Below are positions 7,802 through 17,940 of a stretch of DNA of 64,000 nucleotides, one piece after another (position 1 is the stretch's first letter; each line of letters begins with the position of its first letter). The stretch is taken from the NCBI GenBank assembly GCA_963703355.1, contig OY969813.1:1674001-1738000 (forward strand), in the 5' to 3' direction. Both the position numbers and the translations under genes were made by a program. The notes under the pieces were generated by a model. The model saw nothing but the letters and a program-made list of their open reading frames with translations. It was not told where the DNA came from and did not search any database. This DNA is from Puia sp963703355 (lineage in GTDB: Bacteria; Bacteroidota; Bacteroidia; Chitinophagales; Chitinophagaceae).

Positions 7802-10800
7802 CTAATTCTTAACAAACTTAGCTACCATTAATTTCTGATTTGCAATATTCACCTGTATGGTGTACATAGCGGATGCTAAAGGACTTATGTTTAACGTCTT
7901 ATTGATAACTTTGGCTGACTTTTCCACTTCCGTTTCAAGAACCAATCTACCATTCAAATCATATATGTAAATCTTGACGTTACCCGTTACATCACTTGTT
8001 ATTTGTCCCGTAATAACATCATGAGCAGGATTCGGGTACAAAGTCAACAGATCATTTGATACATCCTGTTTAACAGTAAGTGTCATTTTCGCCGTTGATG
8101 TTCCACCCGCGTTATCAGTCACCGTAACCTGGAATTCATATTGACCTGCCTGCAAATCGCCTATACTAATCTGTTGGCCATCCATTGTAGCAGATGTCAC
8201 GGTGTTCGGTCCGCTAACTTCCTGCCACACATATGAAGTTATCGTCCCATCAGGATCATTAGATAATGAAGCGTTGAGCGTATATGTATTAGCCGGCAGA
8301 CTGATTGTATCATTGTTTCCTGCATTTGCTATGGGTAACAAATTAATTTTGTTAACGCCAGGATCCACAGTAATAGTTACCTGATCGGTATTTGTTGCTC
8401 CATTATTATCAGTAACCATTAATTGAAATACGTACTGCCCTACTATTAACTGTGAGACTGTTGGAGAACTAGTATTGTTTGCAGTAATTGCTGCATTTGA
8501 TGGACCAGAAACCTGGCTCCAAACATAACTACTAATCGTACCATCAGGGTCAAAAGAACTAGTGCCATTTAATGTAATGCTATTTGTTGGCAATGTGATG
8601 GTCACATTAGAGCCAGCATTTGCCACCGGTGCCTGATTTGGCAGTACGATCTGCGGTAAGACTGTAACTGTCACCTCATCCGAACCTGATGCGCCATTAT
8701 TGTCAGTAACGGTTAGTTTAAAAGTATAAACTCCTACCTGCAGACCTATAACTGATGGTATTGCGGTATTTGAATTGTTAATGGTTGTAGACCCCGGACC
8801 GGAAATAATTACCCAGGTATAAGCCGTAATCTTGCCGTCAGGATCGTAAGATCCCGAACCATCAAGGTTAACCGAACTTTGTGGTGCGGTTATCGTTAGA
8901 TTCACCCCCGCATTCGCTACAGGGGGCTGGTTAGGGGCTAAACCGTTGACGGTTACCTGAACGATGTCTGTAGCAGTAGCACCACTATTATCCGTTACTG
9001 TTAACTGGAACTGGTATACACCCTGCACAAGACCACTGACTGATGTGCTCGCCGAAGACGGACTGGCAATCACAGCTGCCCCAGGACCCGATTTCATTGA
9101 CCAGCTATAGGAGCTGATCGTGCCATCAGGATCTGTACCCGATCCGCTTAAAGTAACACTGTTTGTTGGTAAGGTAATCACTATATCCGCCCCCGCATTC
9201 GCTACAGGGGGCTGGTTAGGAGCCGCATTTACAGTGACCTTAACGATATCTGTACCTGTAGCACCACTATTATCCGTTACTGTTAACTGGTATTGATATA
9301 CACCCGCTGCCGTCAGGCCGCTTACAGCCGTACTGGCTGAAGATGGACTGGCAATTACATCCGTTACAGGACCAGATATCATCACCCAGCTATAGGAACT
9401 GATCGTGCCATCAGGATCCGTACCCGATCCGTTTAATGTAACACTGCTTGTTGGTAAGGTAATAACAATATCTGCACCCGCATTCGCTACAGGGGGCTGG
9501 TTAGGGGCTAAACCGTTGACGGTTACCTGAACGATGTCTGTAGCAGTAGCACCACTATTATCCGTTACTGTTAACTGGAACTGGTATACACCCTGCACAA
9601 GACCACTGACTGATGTGCTCGCCGAAGACGGACTGGCAATCACAGCTGCCCCAGGACCCGATTTCATTGACCAGCTATAGGAGCTGATCGTGCCATCAGG
9701 ATCTGTACCCGATCCGCTTAAAGTAACACTGTTTGTTGGTAAGGTAATCACTATATCCGCCCCCGCATTCGCTACAGGGGGCTGGTTAGGAGCCGCATTT
9801 ACAGTGACCTTAACGATATCTGTACCTGTAGCACCACTATTATCCGTTACTGTTAACTGGTATTGATATACACCCGCTGCCGTCAGGCCGCTTACAGCCG
9901 TACTGGCTGAAGATGGACTGGCAATTACATCCGTTACAGGACCAGATATCATCACCCAGCTATAGGAACTGATCGTGCCATCAGGATCCGTACCCGATCC
10001 GTTTAATGTAACACTGCTTGTTGGTAAGGTAATAACAATATCTGCACCCGCATTCGCTACAGGGGGCTGGTTAGGGGCTAAACCGTTGACGGTTACCTGA
10101 ACGATGTCTGTAGCAGTAGCACCACTATTATCCGTTACTGTTAACTGGAACTGGTATACACCCTGCACAAGACCACTGACTGATGTGCTCGCCGAAGACG
10201 GACTGGCAATCACAGCTGCCCCAGGACCCGATTTCATTGACCAGCTATAGGAGCTGATCGTGCCATCAGGATCTGTACCCGATCCGCTTAAAGTAACACT
10301 GTTTGTTGGTAAGGTAATCACTATATCCGCCCCCGCATTCGCTACAGGGGGCTGGTTAGGAGCCGCATTTACAGTGACCTTAACGATATCTGTACCTGTA
10401 GCACCACTATTATCCGTTACTGTTAACTGGTATTGATATACACCCGCTGCCGTCAGGCCGCTTACAGCCGTACTGGCTGAAGATGGACTGGCAATTACAT
10501 CCGTTACAGGACCAGATATCATCACCCAGCTATAGGAACTGATCGTGCCATCAGGATCCGTACCCGATCCGTTTAATGTAACACTGCTTGTTGGTAAGGT
10601 AATAACAATATCTGCACCCGCATTCGCTACAGGGGGCTGGTTAGGGGCTAAACCGTTGACGGTTACCTGAACGATGTCTGTAGCAGTAGCACCACTATTA
10701 TCCGTTACTGTTAACTGGAACTGGTATACACCCTGCACAAGACCACTGACTGATGTGCTCGCCGAAGACGGACTGGCAATCACAGCTGCCCCAGGACCCG

Positions 10801-13069
10801 ATTTCATTGACCAGCTATAGGAGCTGATCGTGCCATCAGGATCTGTACCCGATCCGCTTAAAGTAACACTGTTTGTTGGTAAGGTAATCACTATATCCGC
10901 CCCCGCATTCGCTACAGGGGGCTGGTTAGGAGCCGCATTTACAGTGACCTTAACGATATCTGTACCTGTAGCACCACTATTATCCGTTACTGTTAACTGG
11001 TATTGATATACACCCGCTGCCGTCAGGCCGCTTACAGCCGTACTGGCTGAAGATGGACTGGCAATTACATCCGTTACAGGACCAGATATCATCACCCAGC
11101 TATAGGAACTGATCGTGCCATCAGGATCCGTACCCGATCCGTTTAATGTAACACTGCTTGTTGGTAAGGTAATAACAATATCTGCACCCGCATTCGCTAC
11201 AGGGGGCTGGTTTGCCAGTGCCGGATTAACCGTTATTTTGACAGAATCACTGCTAGTTGCCCCGCCATTATCAGTCACCTTCAAAACAAATACGTATACT
11301 CCCTGTTGTAAGCCGGAAACTGACGTTGTTGCATTTGCAGCACTCGTAATGGATGCTGTTGAAGGCCCAGACACCTGGCTCCATGCGTATGATGAAATTG
11401 TTCCATCCGGATCGCTAGAAGCCGATCCGTTCAAATTTGTTGTATTTATTGGCAGAGTTATTATTTGATCAGAACCTGCATTCGCTATGGGGTTTATATT
11501 TGTCGCTCCCGGAATTACAACGGTTACTTCCTGAAAATCGCTTGCGCCTTTGCTATTGGTAACTGTATTTCTGAATACGTAAGTCCCACCGGTAAGTCCT
11601 GTAACAGTTGTGTTTTGAGAACTGGGATTAGTGATCGTTGGTGTATTGGGACCACTTCTCAAAGTCCACTGATTTGTCATTGTAATCGTCAGTGCATTGG
11701 TTGGCTGTTGCTGATGTGACCCGCTACCATATAATGTTGTAGACGTAGTTCCATTTGCCAAATATTGATTAATCCCCGCATTTGCAATGGGTTTTCTCAA
11801 CATAGACGTAACTACAGATGGATCAATAGTCCAGGTTTGAGTTATTGGATTTATAAGCCTTGGCGCTGGTATATCTTCCCAATCAGGAAAATTAGCCTGA
11901 TCAACAACTTTAAAAGTTTCTCCCTGTCCCAAACATTCACCCTTATTTCTTCCCCAGCTATACCAGTTGCCGGCCATATCCTGTCCATAAGTATAAAATA
12001 CAAATGAAGAATTTGTTTTTATGCTTTTCCATTTACCCGGCAATTGTATCCAAGTTGCCTGGAGTCCTTCGGTTGGCGTATAACTGTAATTATATATGTT
12101 ACTGTTTGTACCATTCCAGTTTGTTGCCCAGGACGGAGACATGTAGCCATTCCCAAGCGCACCGGTTTGATTGTTCCCAATACCAAATTTATTATTGTTA
12201 TTGTCAATTGCCTCTACGCATATATAGTTGGCCATTATCTGTTTGAGTGGGAATGTAACACCGGCTGCTGTCATATTGGGCGCGATGTTCGTCATATCTG
12301 CATTTTCCCAGCTATAATGACCGCCATAATTCCCTCCGTTAAAGCCCCAGCACCAGACTTCATTTGTACTCGTTACAACCATGCTTACATCTGGTCCGCA
12401 AGCTGCATCCACAACCTGACCCGTCCATTTGGTTGGAAATCCGGGTTTGCCTGTAAGTTGAAAGGGAGTTGTATGTGTTTGATCCCATTGCCAAAGGGTA
12501 CCATCGGAAGCAAGTCCCCAAAGTGTACCCGATCCATATGGAGATATACCGGAACCGAAAACGCATTTAACTATCGTCTTTCCCGGTGGCTGAATTAATT
12601 TTCTGGGTTTAGGTACCGGTGTAGAGAGCGTACTGCTAAACTGCAATAACATATCTTCCGGGGATGCTTGTGCTGCTGACCAATACCATACTTCTCCCGA
12701 TTTAATCGCCACAATCATTCTCCACATGGCGTACGCCTTACTACAACCGGAAAAAGCTGCACCGGTATTATCAGTAGGATAGGCTGTTGATGTATTTGAT
12801 TGTCCAACGGAACTATAAACCCTTCCGGCGTTATCAAGAAATACGGAAGTATATTGGCCACCATCGCATTGTACAATGTTACTAAGGCCTGATACCTGTG
12901 TCGGTGTCCATGTTACGTCATAAGCAGTATTATAAGTCACCCATACTGTTCCGTCAGATTTTACATATTGCGTAGAATACTCGCCTGTGGCTACATCCAG
13001 CATCGTTTGACTGAAAGAAACCTTTCCGACGGTAAGTAATAAAAATAAAGCAGGTATAAGTTTTTTCAT
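7802..13069 (-). CDS. Secreted RCC1-like/PKD-repeat protein with T9SS type A sorting domain
   Basis: A 1755-residue surface or secreted protein. Order: signal peptide (1-21, MKKLIPALFLLLTVGKVSFS); a propeller-like region to about 425 with RCC1-flavoured strands such as DGTLWQWDQ, NEVWCWGFN and GNWYSWGRNKGECLGQGE; thirteen PKD-like beta-sandwich domains, each opening with a P[PI][VI]ANAG motif; and a T9SS type A tail from about 1670 with LYPNP and YDLNGRLV. PKD domains 3-10 (residues about 620-1376) are encoded by four essentially identical 570-bp units in A-B order, each domain 95 residues long. The last three PKD domains are diverged. A structural or adhesive role is likely; no catalytic motif is visible. 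A close paralogue of the first ~520 residues lies just upstream at 13902. Confidence 0.88.
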   Translation of the reverse strand: MKKLIPALFLLLTVGKVSFSQTMLDVATGEYSTQYVKSDGTVWVTYNTAYDVTWTPTQVSGLSNIVQCDGGQYTSVFLDNAGRVYSSVGQSNTSTAYPTDNTGAAFSGCSKAYAMWRMIVAIKSGEVWYWSAAQASPEDMLLQFSSTLSTPVPKPRKLIQPPGKTIVKCVFGSGISPYGSGTLWGLASDGTLWQWDQTHTTPFQLTGKPGFPTKWTGQVVDAACGPDVSMVVTSTNEVWCWGFNGGNYGGHYSWENADMTNIAPNMTAAGVTFPLKQIMANYICVEAIDNNNNKFGIGNNQTGALGNGYMSPSWATNWNGTNSNIYNYSYTPTEGLQATWIQLPGKWKSIKTNSSFVFYTYGQDMAGNWYSWGRNKGECLGQGETFKVVDQANFPDWEDIPAPRLINPITQTWTIDPSVVTSMLRKPIANAGINQYLANGTTSTTLYGSGSHQQQPTNALTITMTNQWTLRSGPNTPTITNPSSQNTTVTGLTGGTYVFRNTVTNSKGASDFQEVTVVIPGATNINPIANAGSDQIITLPINTTNLNGSASSDPDGTISSYAWSQVSGPSTASITSAANATTSVSGLQQGVYVFVLKVTDNGGATSSDSVKITVNPALANQPPVANAGADIVITLPTSSVTLNGSGTDPDGTISSYSWVMISGPVTDVIASPSSASTAVSGLTAAGVYQYQLTVTDNSGATGTDIVKVTVNAAPNQPPVANAGADIVITLPTNSVTLSGSGTDPDGTISSYSWSMKSGPGAAVIASPSSASTSVSGLVQGVYQFQLTVTDNSGATATDIVQVTVNGLAPNQPPVANAGADIVITLPTSSVTLNGSGTDPDGTISSYSWVMISGPVTDVIASPSSASTAVSGLTAAGVYQYQLTVTDNSGATGTDIVKVTVNAAPNQPPVANAGADIVITLPTNSVTLSGSGTDPDGTISSYSWSMKSGPGAAVIASPSSASTSVSGLVQGVYQFQLTVTDNSGATATDIVQVTVNGLAPNQPPVANAGADIVITLPTSSVTLNGSGTDPDGTISSYSWVMISGPVTDVIASPSSASTAVSGLTAAGVYQYQLTVTDNSGATGTDIVKVTVNAAPNQPPVANAGADIVITLPTNSVTLSGSGTDPDGTISSYSWSMKSGPGAAVIASPSSASTSVSGLVQGVYQFQLTVTDNSGATATDIVQVTVNGLAPNQPPVANAGADIVITLPTSSVTLNGSGTDPDGTISSYSWVMISGPVTDVIASPSSASTAVSGLTAAGVYQYQLTVTDNSGATGTDIVKVTVNAAPNQPPVANAGADIVITLPTNSVTLSGSGTDPDGTISSYSWSMKSGPGAAVIASPSSASTSVSGLVQGVYQFQLTVTDNSGATATDIVQVTVNGLAPNQPPVANAGVNLTITAPQSSVNLDGSGSYDPDGKITAYTWVIISGPGSTTINNSNTAIPSVIGLQVGVYTFKLTVTDNNGASGSDEVTVTVLPQIVLPNQAPVANAGSNVTITLPTNSITLNGTSSFDPDGTISSYVWSQVSGPSNAAITANNTSSPTVSQLIVGQYVFQLMVTDNNGATNTDQVTITVDPGVNKINLLPIANAGNNDTISLPANTYTLNASLSNDPDGTITSYVWQEVSGPNTVTSATMDGQQISIGDLQAGQYEFQVTVTDNAGGTSTAKMTLTVKQDVSNDLLTLYPNPAHDVITGQITSDVTGNVKIYIYDLNGRLVLETEVEKSAKVINKTLNISPLASAMYTIQVNIANQKLMVAKFVKN
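8941..11210. repeat. Four tandem 570-bp direct repeats inside the PKD gene
   Basis: The same 570-bp block starts at 8941, 9511, 10081 and 10651. Compared line by line, the copies show no difference until the last ten bases of the fourth. 570 bp is 190 codons, so copy-number change keeps the frame. Each block encodes two related 95-residue PKD domains. A shared stretch, CATTCGCTACAGGGGGCTGG, occurs at every domain boundary and could seed unequal recombination. Confidence 0.95.
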
Positions 13070-13862
13070 TTGATATTGGATATGGATATATTAAAAACCG
13101 GCTCAGCTCTTCTCTCAGTTTTTTGTATTTGCCTTTGTCATCTAATTTAGCAAATGCAAAACACGCGACTCTTAAATACAATTAATCAGAAATGAAATAA
13201 AAAGGATTTTCACTGCCCTGTTTATTTATCAAATTCAGATGAAGCAATTCTTAACTAAAGAATTACCTACAGAAAAAAAACGAACACTTTGATGATTGGC
13301 AAATATTTTACGTGTATTCGTAAAACAGTATAAATCGATTTCGCAACTTTTTTGATTTATAATTCTATCAGAAACTGCATTCGCATTTGGGCATGCGAAA
13401 CACTCCAAAATTAAATGGCTTTCATTGGTGGATTTCATCTTTTACGGTTTTAAATATTGGATCAAAAAACTCAAACTCTATTAACGCTATATAAACAAAA
13501 TTCACTTGTAAATCAAACTACATTCTTCAATCCCTGTCAAAAAAATTACTTTATTACAATTTCATAAATAACTTCGCCCATATTTCAAAACCTACATATC
13601 TATTATATTTTAAGTTTTATCTATTTGCGCAAAACGCATAGTAAAACTGCGAGAAAAAATACTATGGTAATTCCTCAATTATATGATTATCAACGAAACC
13701 TATCATATAATCATCATATAATCAATTATTTCAAAAATCTACTTCTCTGGACCAATACAAAGTTCCAAAAATCATACCAATAGTACTTTTCAATCGTCAT
13801 AAAAACTTACAATAAACATACCAAGGCTGTCCAGGTTTCAGACTTGTGGAAAAAATGTAGAT
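13070..13862. other. Gene-free interval between the two PKD/RCC1 paralogues
   Basis: About 790 bp of very AT-rich sequence with no convincing gene. A 67-codon minus-strand frame at 13235-13438 lacks recognisable features and is not called. The interval must hold the promoter of the minus-strand 1755-residue gene near its right-hand start at 13069, but no clear Bacteroidota -33/-7 pair was identified. Short repeats such as ATCATATAATC occur near 13680-13730. Confidence 0.6.
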
Positions 13863-13894
13863 ATTAAAAAATCTCTCCGATAGTTGTAGAGATT
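13863..13894 (-). terminator. Intrinsic terminator of the 525-residue paralogue
   Basis: Read on the minus strand just past the stop at 13902: AATCTCT, an 11-nt loop, AGAGATT, then a run of T. The 7-bp perfect stem plus T-tract fits a rho-independent terminator. Confidence 0.7.
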
Positions 13895-13901
13895 CATTCC
13901 C

Positions 13902-15479
13902 TTACCATTTTTCAAATGGATTAATTACCACTGTTACCTCCTGATAATCACTCACGCCTTTACTATTTGTGACCGTATTTCTGAATACATATGTCCCGCC
14001 TGTCAAACCAGTAACAGTTGTATTTTGAGAAGTAGGATTGGTTATAGTAGGAGTATTAGGACCGCTTTTCAAAGTCCACTGATTTGTCATTGTAATCGTC
14101 AGCGCATTGGTGGGCTGTTGTTGATGTGATCCACTGCCATACAGCGTTGTAGAGGTAGTTCCGACAGGTAAATATTGATTAATACCTGCATTTGCAATCG
14201 GCTTTCTCAACATAGACGTAACTACTGATGGATCTATTGTCCAGGTCTGCGTAATTGGATTAACGAGCCTCGGTGCGGGTATATCTTCCCAATCAGGATA
14301 ATTTGCCTGATCAACAACTTTAAAAGTTTCTCCCTGTCCCAAACACTCACCCTTATTTCTTCCCCAACTATACCAGTTACCAGCCATATCCTGACCATAA
14401 CTATAAAATACAAAAGAAGAATTTGTTTTTATGCTTTTCCATTTGCCAGGTAATTGCATCCATTTATTCTGATCACCGTGTATCGGTGTATAGTCATAGG
14501 AATAAATAGAGTTTGAAGCTCCGCCCCAGTTTGTTTGCCAAGATGGAGCCATATAACCACTACCAAGTGAACCAGTTTGATTGTTCCCTATACCCCATCT
14601 ATTATTACCCGCATCAATAATCTGCACACACAGATAATTCGCAATGATTTGTTTCAGTGGAAATTTAATTCCTGCCAATTGCATTTTTCTAGATATTTTG
14701 GACATTGTAAGGTTTTCCCAATCAGAATGTCCACCGTAATTCAAAGCATTAAAGCCCCAGCACCAGACTTCATTTGTGCTTGTTACGACCATAGTTATAT
14801 CCGGCCCCATGGCAGCATCAACGACGGTCCCCGTCCATTTAGTGGAAAATCCTGATTTGCCAGTTACCTGAAAAGGGATGGTATGAGTCTGATCCCACTG
14901 CCAAAGCGTTCCGTCAGAAGCAAGTCCCCATAGTTTTGCAGTTGTATATGGAGAAATTCCAGACCCAAAAATACATTTGACTATAGTCTTTTCTGGAGGC
15001 TGAATTAATTTTCTCGGTTTCGGTACCGGAGTCGAAAGACTACTGCTGAACTGGAGCAGCATATCTTCCTGTGCAGCTACTCCGGGATTCGTAAATGACC
15101 AATACCATACTTCACCTGATTTGATCGCTACAATCATACCCCACATGGCATAAACTCTGGTGACCCCGGTAAATTTATTACTATCATTATCTGTGGTATA
15201 TACTTTGGAAGAAGTAGATTGTCCAGGACTACTATAAACATTTCCCGCGCTATCAAGGAAGACTGAGGTATATTGACCTCCGTCTGCTGCTACAATATTT
15301 TTAAGATTTGATACACGTGTGGCTGTCCATAACTGATCATATACTGTATTATAAGTTACCCATACTGTACCATCAGATTTTACATATTGCGTAGAATATT
15401 CTCCGGTTGCGACATCCAACATCGTCTGACCGTAAGAAATTTTCGCAAAAAAGAAAATGAAATAAAATATTCTGTTCAT
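13902..15479 (-). CDS. Short paralogue of the RCC1/PKD protein, no sorting domain
   Basis: A 525-residue protein that aligns by eye almost continuously with the first ~520 residues of the gene at 7802-13069: signal peptide (MNRIFYFIFFFAKISYG), RCC1-like propeller region, and one PKD domain (about 425-518). After EVTVVI it diverges and ends at once with NPFEKW and a stop. It has no T9SS tail and no further PKD domains, so it may be periplasmic, secreted by another route, or the remnant of a once longer gene. A clean intrinsic terminator follows the stop, which argues that this end is used. The DNA has diverged at many silent sites, so the duplication is not as recent as the 570-bp repeats. Confidence 0.85.
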   Translation of the reverse strand: MNRIFYFIFFFAKISYGQTMLDVATGEYSTQYVKSDGTVWVTYNTVYDQLWTATRVSNLKNIVAADGGQYTSVFLDSAGNVYSSPGQSTSSKVYTTDNDSNKFTGVTRVYAMWGMIVAIKSGEVWYWSFTNPGVAAQEDMLLQFSSSLSTPVPKPRKLIQPPEKTIVKCIFGSGISPYTTAKLWGLASDGTLWQWDQTHTIPFQVTGKSGFSTKWTGTVVDAAMGPDITMVVTSTNEVWCWGFNALNYGGHSDWENLTMSKISRKMQLAGIKFPLKQIIANYLCVQIIDAGNNRWGIGNNQTGSLGSGYMAPSWQTNWGGASNSIYSYDYTPIHGDQNKWMQLPGKWKSIKTNSSFVFYSYGQDMAGNWYSWGRNKGECLGQGETFKVVDQANYPDWEDIPAPRLVNPITQTWTIDPSVVTSMLRKPIANAGINQYLPVGTTSTTLYGSGSHQQQPTNALTITMTNQWTLKSGPNTPTITNPTSQNTTVTGLTGGTYVFRNTVTNSKGVSDYQEVTVVINPFEKW

Positions 15480-15604
15480 TTATTTAATATTCTTTCGACG
15501 ATGTACAGTTGGAAATTTAATAAAACATAAAAGTCATATTTTCATACAGTTTCGTAAAAAATATTTTTCTCGTCAGAATTTTTATGGTTTGCAATTGCTA
15601 CCCT

Positions 15605-17326
15605 TCACAAATTATTTTTCTTGAGTTCTTCCACTGCGTAATTGCATGCCCTTGCGGTGAGTGCCATATAGGTTAAGGATGGATTTTGACAACCACCAGA
15701 CGGCATGCAACTTCCATCCGTTATAAAAACATTCTTAACATCATGCATTTGATTGAATTTATTTAATACCGAAGTCTTGGGGTTAATTCCCATTCTGGCG
15801 GTACCCATTTCGTGGACTGTAGTGCCACCTATAAAATTATAATCGAATGTTTGAATTTTCTTGAAACCAGCAACCTCCAACATCTCTGCAGCACTACTCC
15901 TTGCATCCTGCCTCATTAATTTTTCATTTTCACCAAAAGCAAATTTGATATTAACAAGTGGTAAACCCCATTTGTCTTTCCGGTTTGAGTCCAGCGTTAC
16001 CGTATTAGCGGCGTTGGGTAGACATTCTCCCCAGGCACTCATCCACATTGTCCAGGATCCAGGTTTAGTAAGTTCATTTTTGTAATCTTCGCCAAATGCA
16101 TTATCCCCATTAATCATATCCCTCCATTCGCTCCTTTGTCCATTAGCCTGATATCCATATCCCCTTATAAAATCGGGACGCTGCTCCAAATTATTTATAT
16201 TTCTAAACCTGGGAATGTAAATTCCGGTAGGCCTTCTACCGGCATAATACTGCTCTTTATAGCCATCATATTCTCCTGACGCACCTGTTCCTGAATGGTG
16301 GTCCATTAGATTTAAACCGATTTGGCCACTGGAATTTCCCAAGCCGTTTGAGAACCTTTTTGAAACCGATTGCAAAAGGATAGACGTAGTAGCAACAGTA
16401 GAAGCATTTAAAAAGATGATACGGGCAAAATATTCATATGATTTTTTGCTCAATTCATCAATGATTCTGACACCTTTGGCTCTCCCGGATTGCTCATCAT
16501 AAATGATTTGATATGCAATAGCGTGTGGCCTCAATGTAAGGTTTCCCGTTGCCGCCGCAACAGGGATCGTAGCAGAATTGCTGCTGAAATAACCTCCGAA
16601 AGGGCAACCGCGATCGCATAAGTTTCGATATTGGCATGGACCTCTTCCCTTCCACCCTTTACTCAGATTGGCAACTCTTCCATGAATTACGAACCGATCT
16701 TTAAAATGTGCTTTTACCTTTTCAGAAAAATGGGTTTCTATACAATTCATTTCCATTGGGGGTAGAAAAACTCCATCCGGCAAATGAGGAATGCCTTCTG
16801 CACGCCCACTTATACCCACATACGATTCCACGTAATCATACCAGGACGAAATATCTTTATATCGTATCGGCCAATCTTCTCCATATCCGTCTTTGAGATT
16901 AGCCTCGAAATCCAAATCACTCAATCTGTAGGTTTGCCTTCCCCAGGTTAATGACCGGCCACCAACCTGATATCCGCGGATCCAATTAAATGGTTTCTCT
17001 TGTAAATAAGGGTGCTCTTGATCATTTACAAAAAATTGCTTGCTTCCTTCGTTGGCGACTATACTTTGTACCGGATTTTCATCTCTATACTTTTGGGAAA
17101 TCTCCAGACGATCTGGAAAATCCCAGGGTCGCATCATAGCAGTTGGATAATCTTTAACATGTTCTACATCTCTACCCCGCTCAAGTAATAAAGTTTTTAA
17201 TCCTTTTTCACATAATTCCTTTGCAGCCCACCCCCCGCTTATACCGCTTCCAACTACAATCGCATCATAAGTCAATTCCTGTTTCCCATTATTGTTAATA
17301 TAAATTCCAGGCGGTTGCTGTCCCAT
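15605..17326 (-). CDS. GMC-family FAD oxidoreductase
   Basis: A 573-residue glucose-methanol-choline oxidoreductase. Seen: GSGISGG (26-32) and LLLERG in the N-terminal FAD fold, GGRSLTWGRQ, and the C-terminal GMC region with HEMGTARMG (active-site H505) and CQNPSLTYMALTARA (N548). It is related to the large subunit of gluconate/sorbose dehydrogenases, which oxidise sugars or polyols in the periplasm. No signal peptide is evident at its start. It follows the subunit-3-like gene by 5 bp, which in this family usually provides the export signal. The substrate is unknown. Position at the end of a polysaccharide operon is suggestive but could be coincidental. Confidence 0.9.
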   Translation of the reverse strand: MGQQPPGIYINNNGKQELTYDAIVVGSGISGGWAAKELCEKGLKTLLLERGRDVEHVKDYPTAMMRPWDFPDRLEISQKYRDENPVQSIVANEGSKQFFVNDQEHPYLQEKPFNWIRGYQVGGRSLTWGRQTYRLSDLDFEANLKDGYGEDWPIRYKDISSWYDYVESYVGISGRAEGIPHLPDGVFLPPMEMNCIETHFSEKVKAHFKDRFVIHGRVANLSKGWKGRGPCQYRNLCDRGCPFGGYFSSNSATIPVAAATGNLTLRPHAIAYQIIYDEQSGRAKGVRIIDELSKKSYEYFARIIFLNASTVATTSILLQSVSKRFSNGLGNSSGQIGLNLMDHHSGTGASGEYDGYKEQYYAGRRPTGIYIPRFRNINNLEQRPDFIRGYGYQANGQRSEWRDMINGDNAFGEDYKNELTKPGSWTMWMSAWGECLPNAANTVTLDSNRKDKWGLPLVNIKFAFGENEKLMRQDARSSAAEMLEVAGFKKIQTFDYNFIGGTTVHEMGTARMGINPKTSVLNKFNQMHDVKNVFITDGSCMPSGGCQNPSLTYMALTARACNYAVEELKKNNL

Positions 17327-17331
17327 ATTAG

Positions 17332-17907
17332 TTATTTTGTAGCCCAGGATCTCTGATTCGCAGAAACCGGCATACAGGCAATGTATTTACCCGGAATATA
17401 ATCATAAACCAATGCCTGAGTAGCACCTGATTCCGATGTACAAAAAGCAACGGTACAATAATATTTAAGTATTTCAAAGAAGGATTTCCCAAGAATTTTA
17501 TTTTTAGCTTTCCCCAGATTACCTGTAAAATTCCTGCCTTTTTTATAAAAATGAGTTACTACTTCTTTTTGTTGCAAGGCAGACAGTTCGTTGAACGAAT
17601 TTTTAAAAACCCTTATAGAATAACTTTCGAGAGATTTTAATCCTTCGATAAAATTATTTTGAGATTTTTTGTCATTTACGTTTTTTATCAGGCTAATTAT
17701 AGTGTCTTGCACCTTCGCATCTTTAGCTCCTGGAGTATTTGTTCGGGGAATAATGATTTCCGACAAATTGGCTATTAACTCTTTGTTTTCATCCAGATAC
17801 CGGAAGTCAGGAGTTTTATAAAGAACATACCATTCCCATCCGGAAAATGATGCGACAACTCCACCGGTCAGGCAAAAGATCGATAAAATTGCTTTTTTTC
17901 TGTTCAT
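17332..17907 (-). CDS. Gluconate 2-dehydrogenase subunit 3-like protein
   Basis: A 191-residue protein with an N-terminal hydrophobic export signal (NRKKAILSIFCLTGGVVASF). The mature part contains the family signature IANLSEIIIPRTNTPGAKDA and downstream helices matching the gluconate 2-dehydrogenase subunit 3 family. These small proteins pair with GMC dehydrogenases and help export or anchor them. The N-terminus has RK rather than RR, so Tat export is possible but not proven. It sits 5 bp upstream of the GMC gene and 33 bp downstream of the TolC-like gene. Confidence 0.85.
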   Translation of the reverse strand: MNRKKAILSIFCLTGGVVASFSGWEWYVLYKTPDFRYLDENKELIANLSEIIIPRTNTPGAKDAKVQDTIISLIKNVNDKKSQNNFIEGLKSLESYSIRVFKNSFNELSALQQKEVVTHFYKKGRNFTGNLGKAKNKILGKSFFEILKYYCTVAFCTSESGATQALVYDYIPGKYIACMPVSANQRSWATK

Positions 17908-17940
17908 TAACTTGCATCAAAACTCTGAGAATGAATCGTA

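Noticed and set aside
8941..11210. CRISPR array or transposon repeats
   Set aside because: The repeats are 570 bp, directly adjacent, in frame and encode PKD domains; there are no spacers and no transposase.
11115..12598. Several plus-strand frames opposite the PKD gene
   Set aside because: They are antisense to a well-supported gene, have no domain features, and arise from its biased composition.
13235..13438. 67-residue minus-strand frame in the gap between PKD paralogues
   Set aside because: No motif, cysteine-scattered composition, and no operon context; likely chance.
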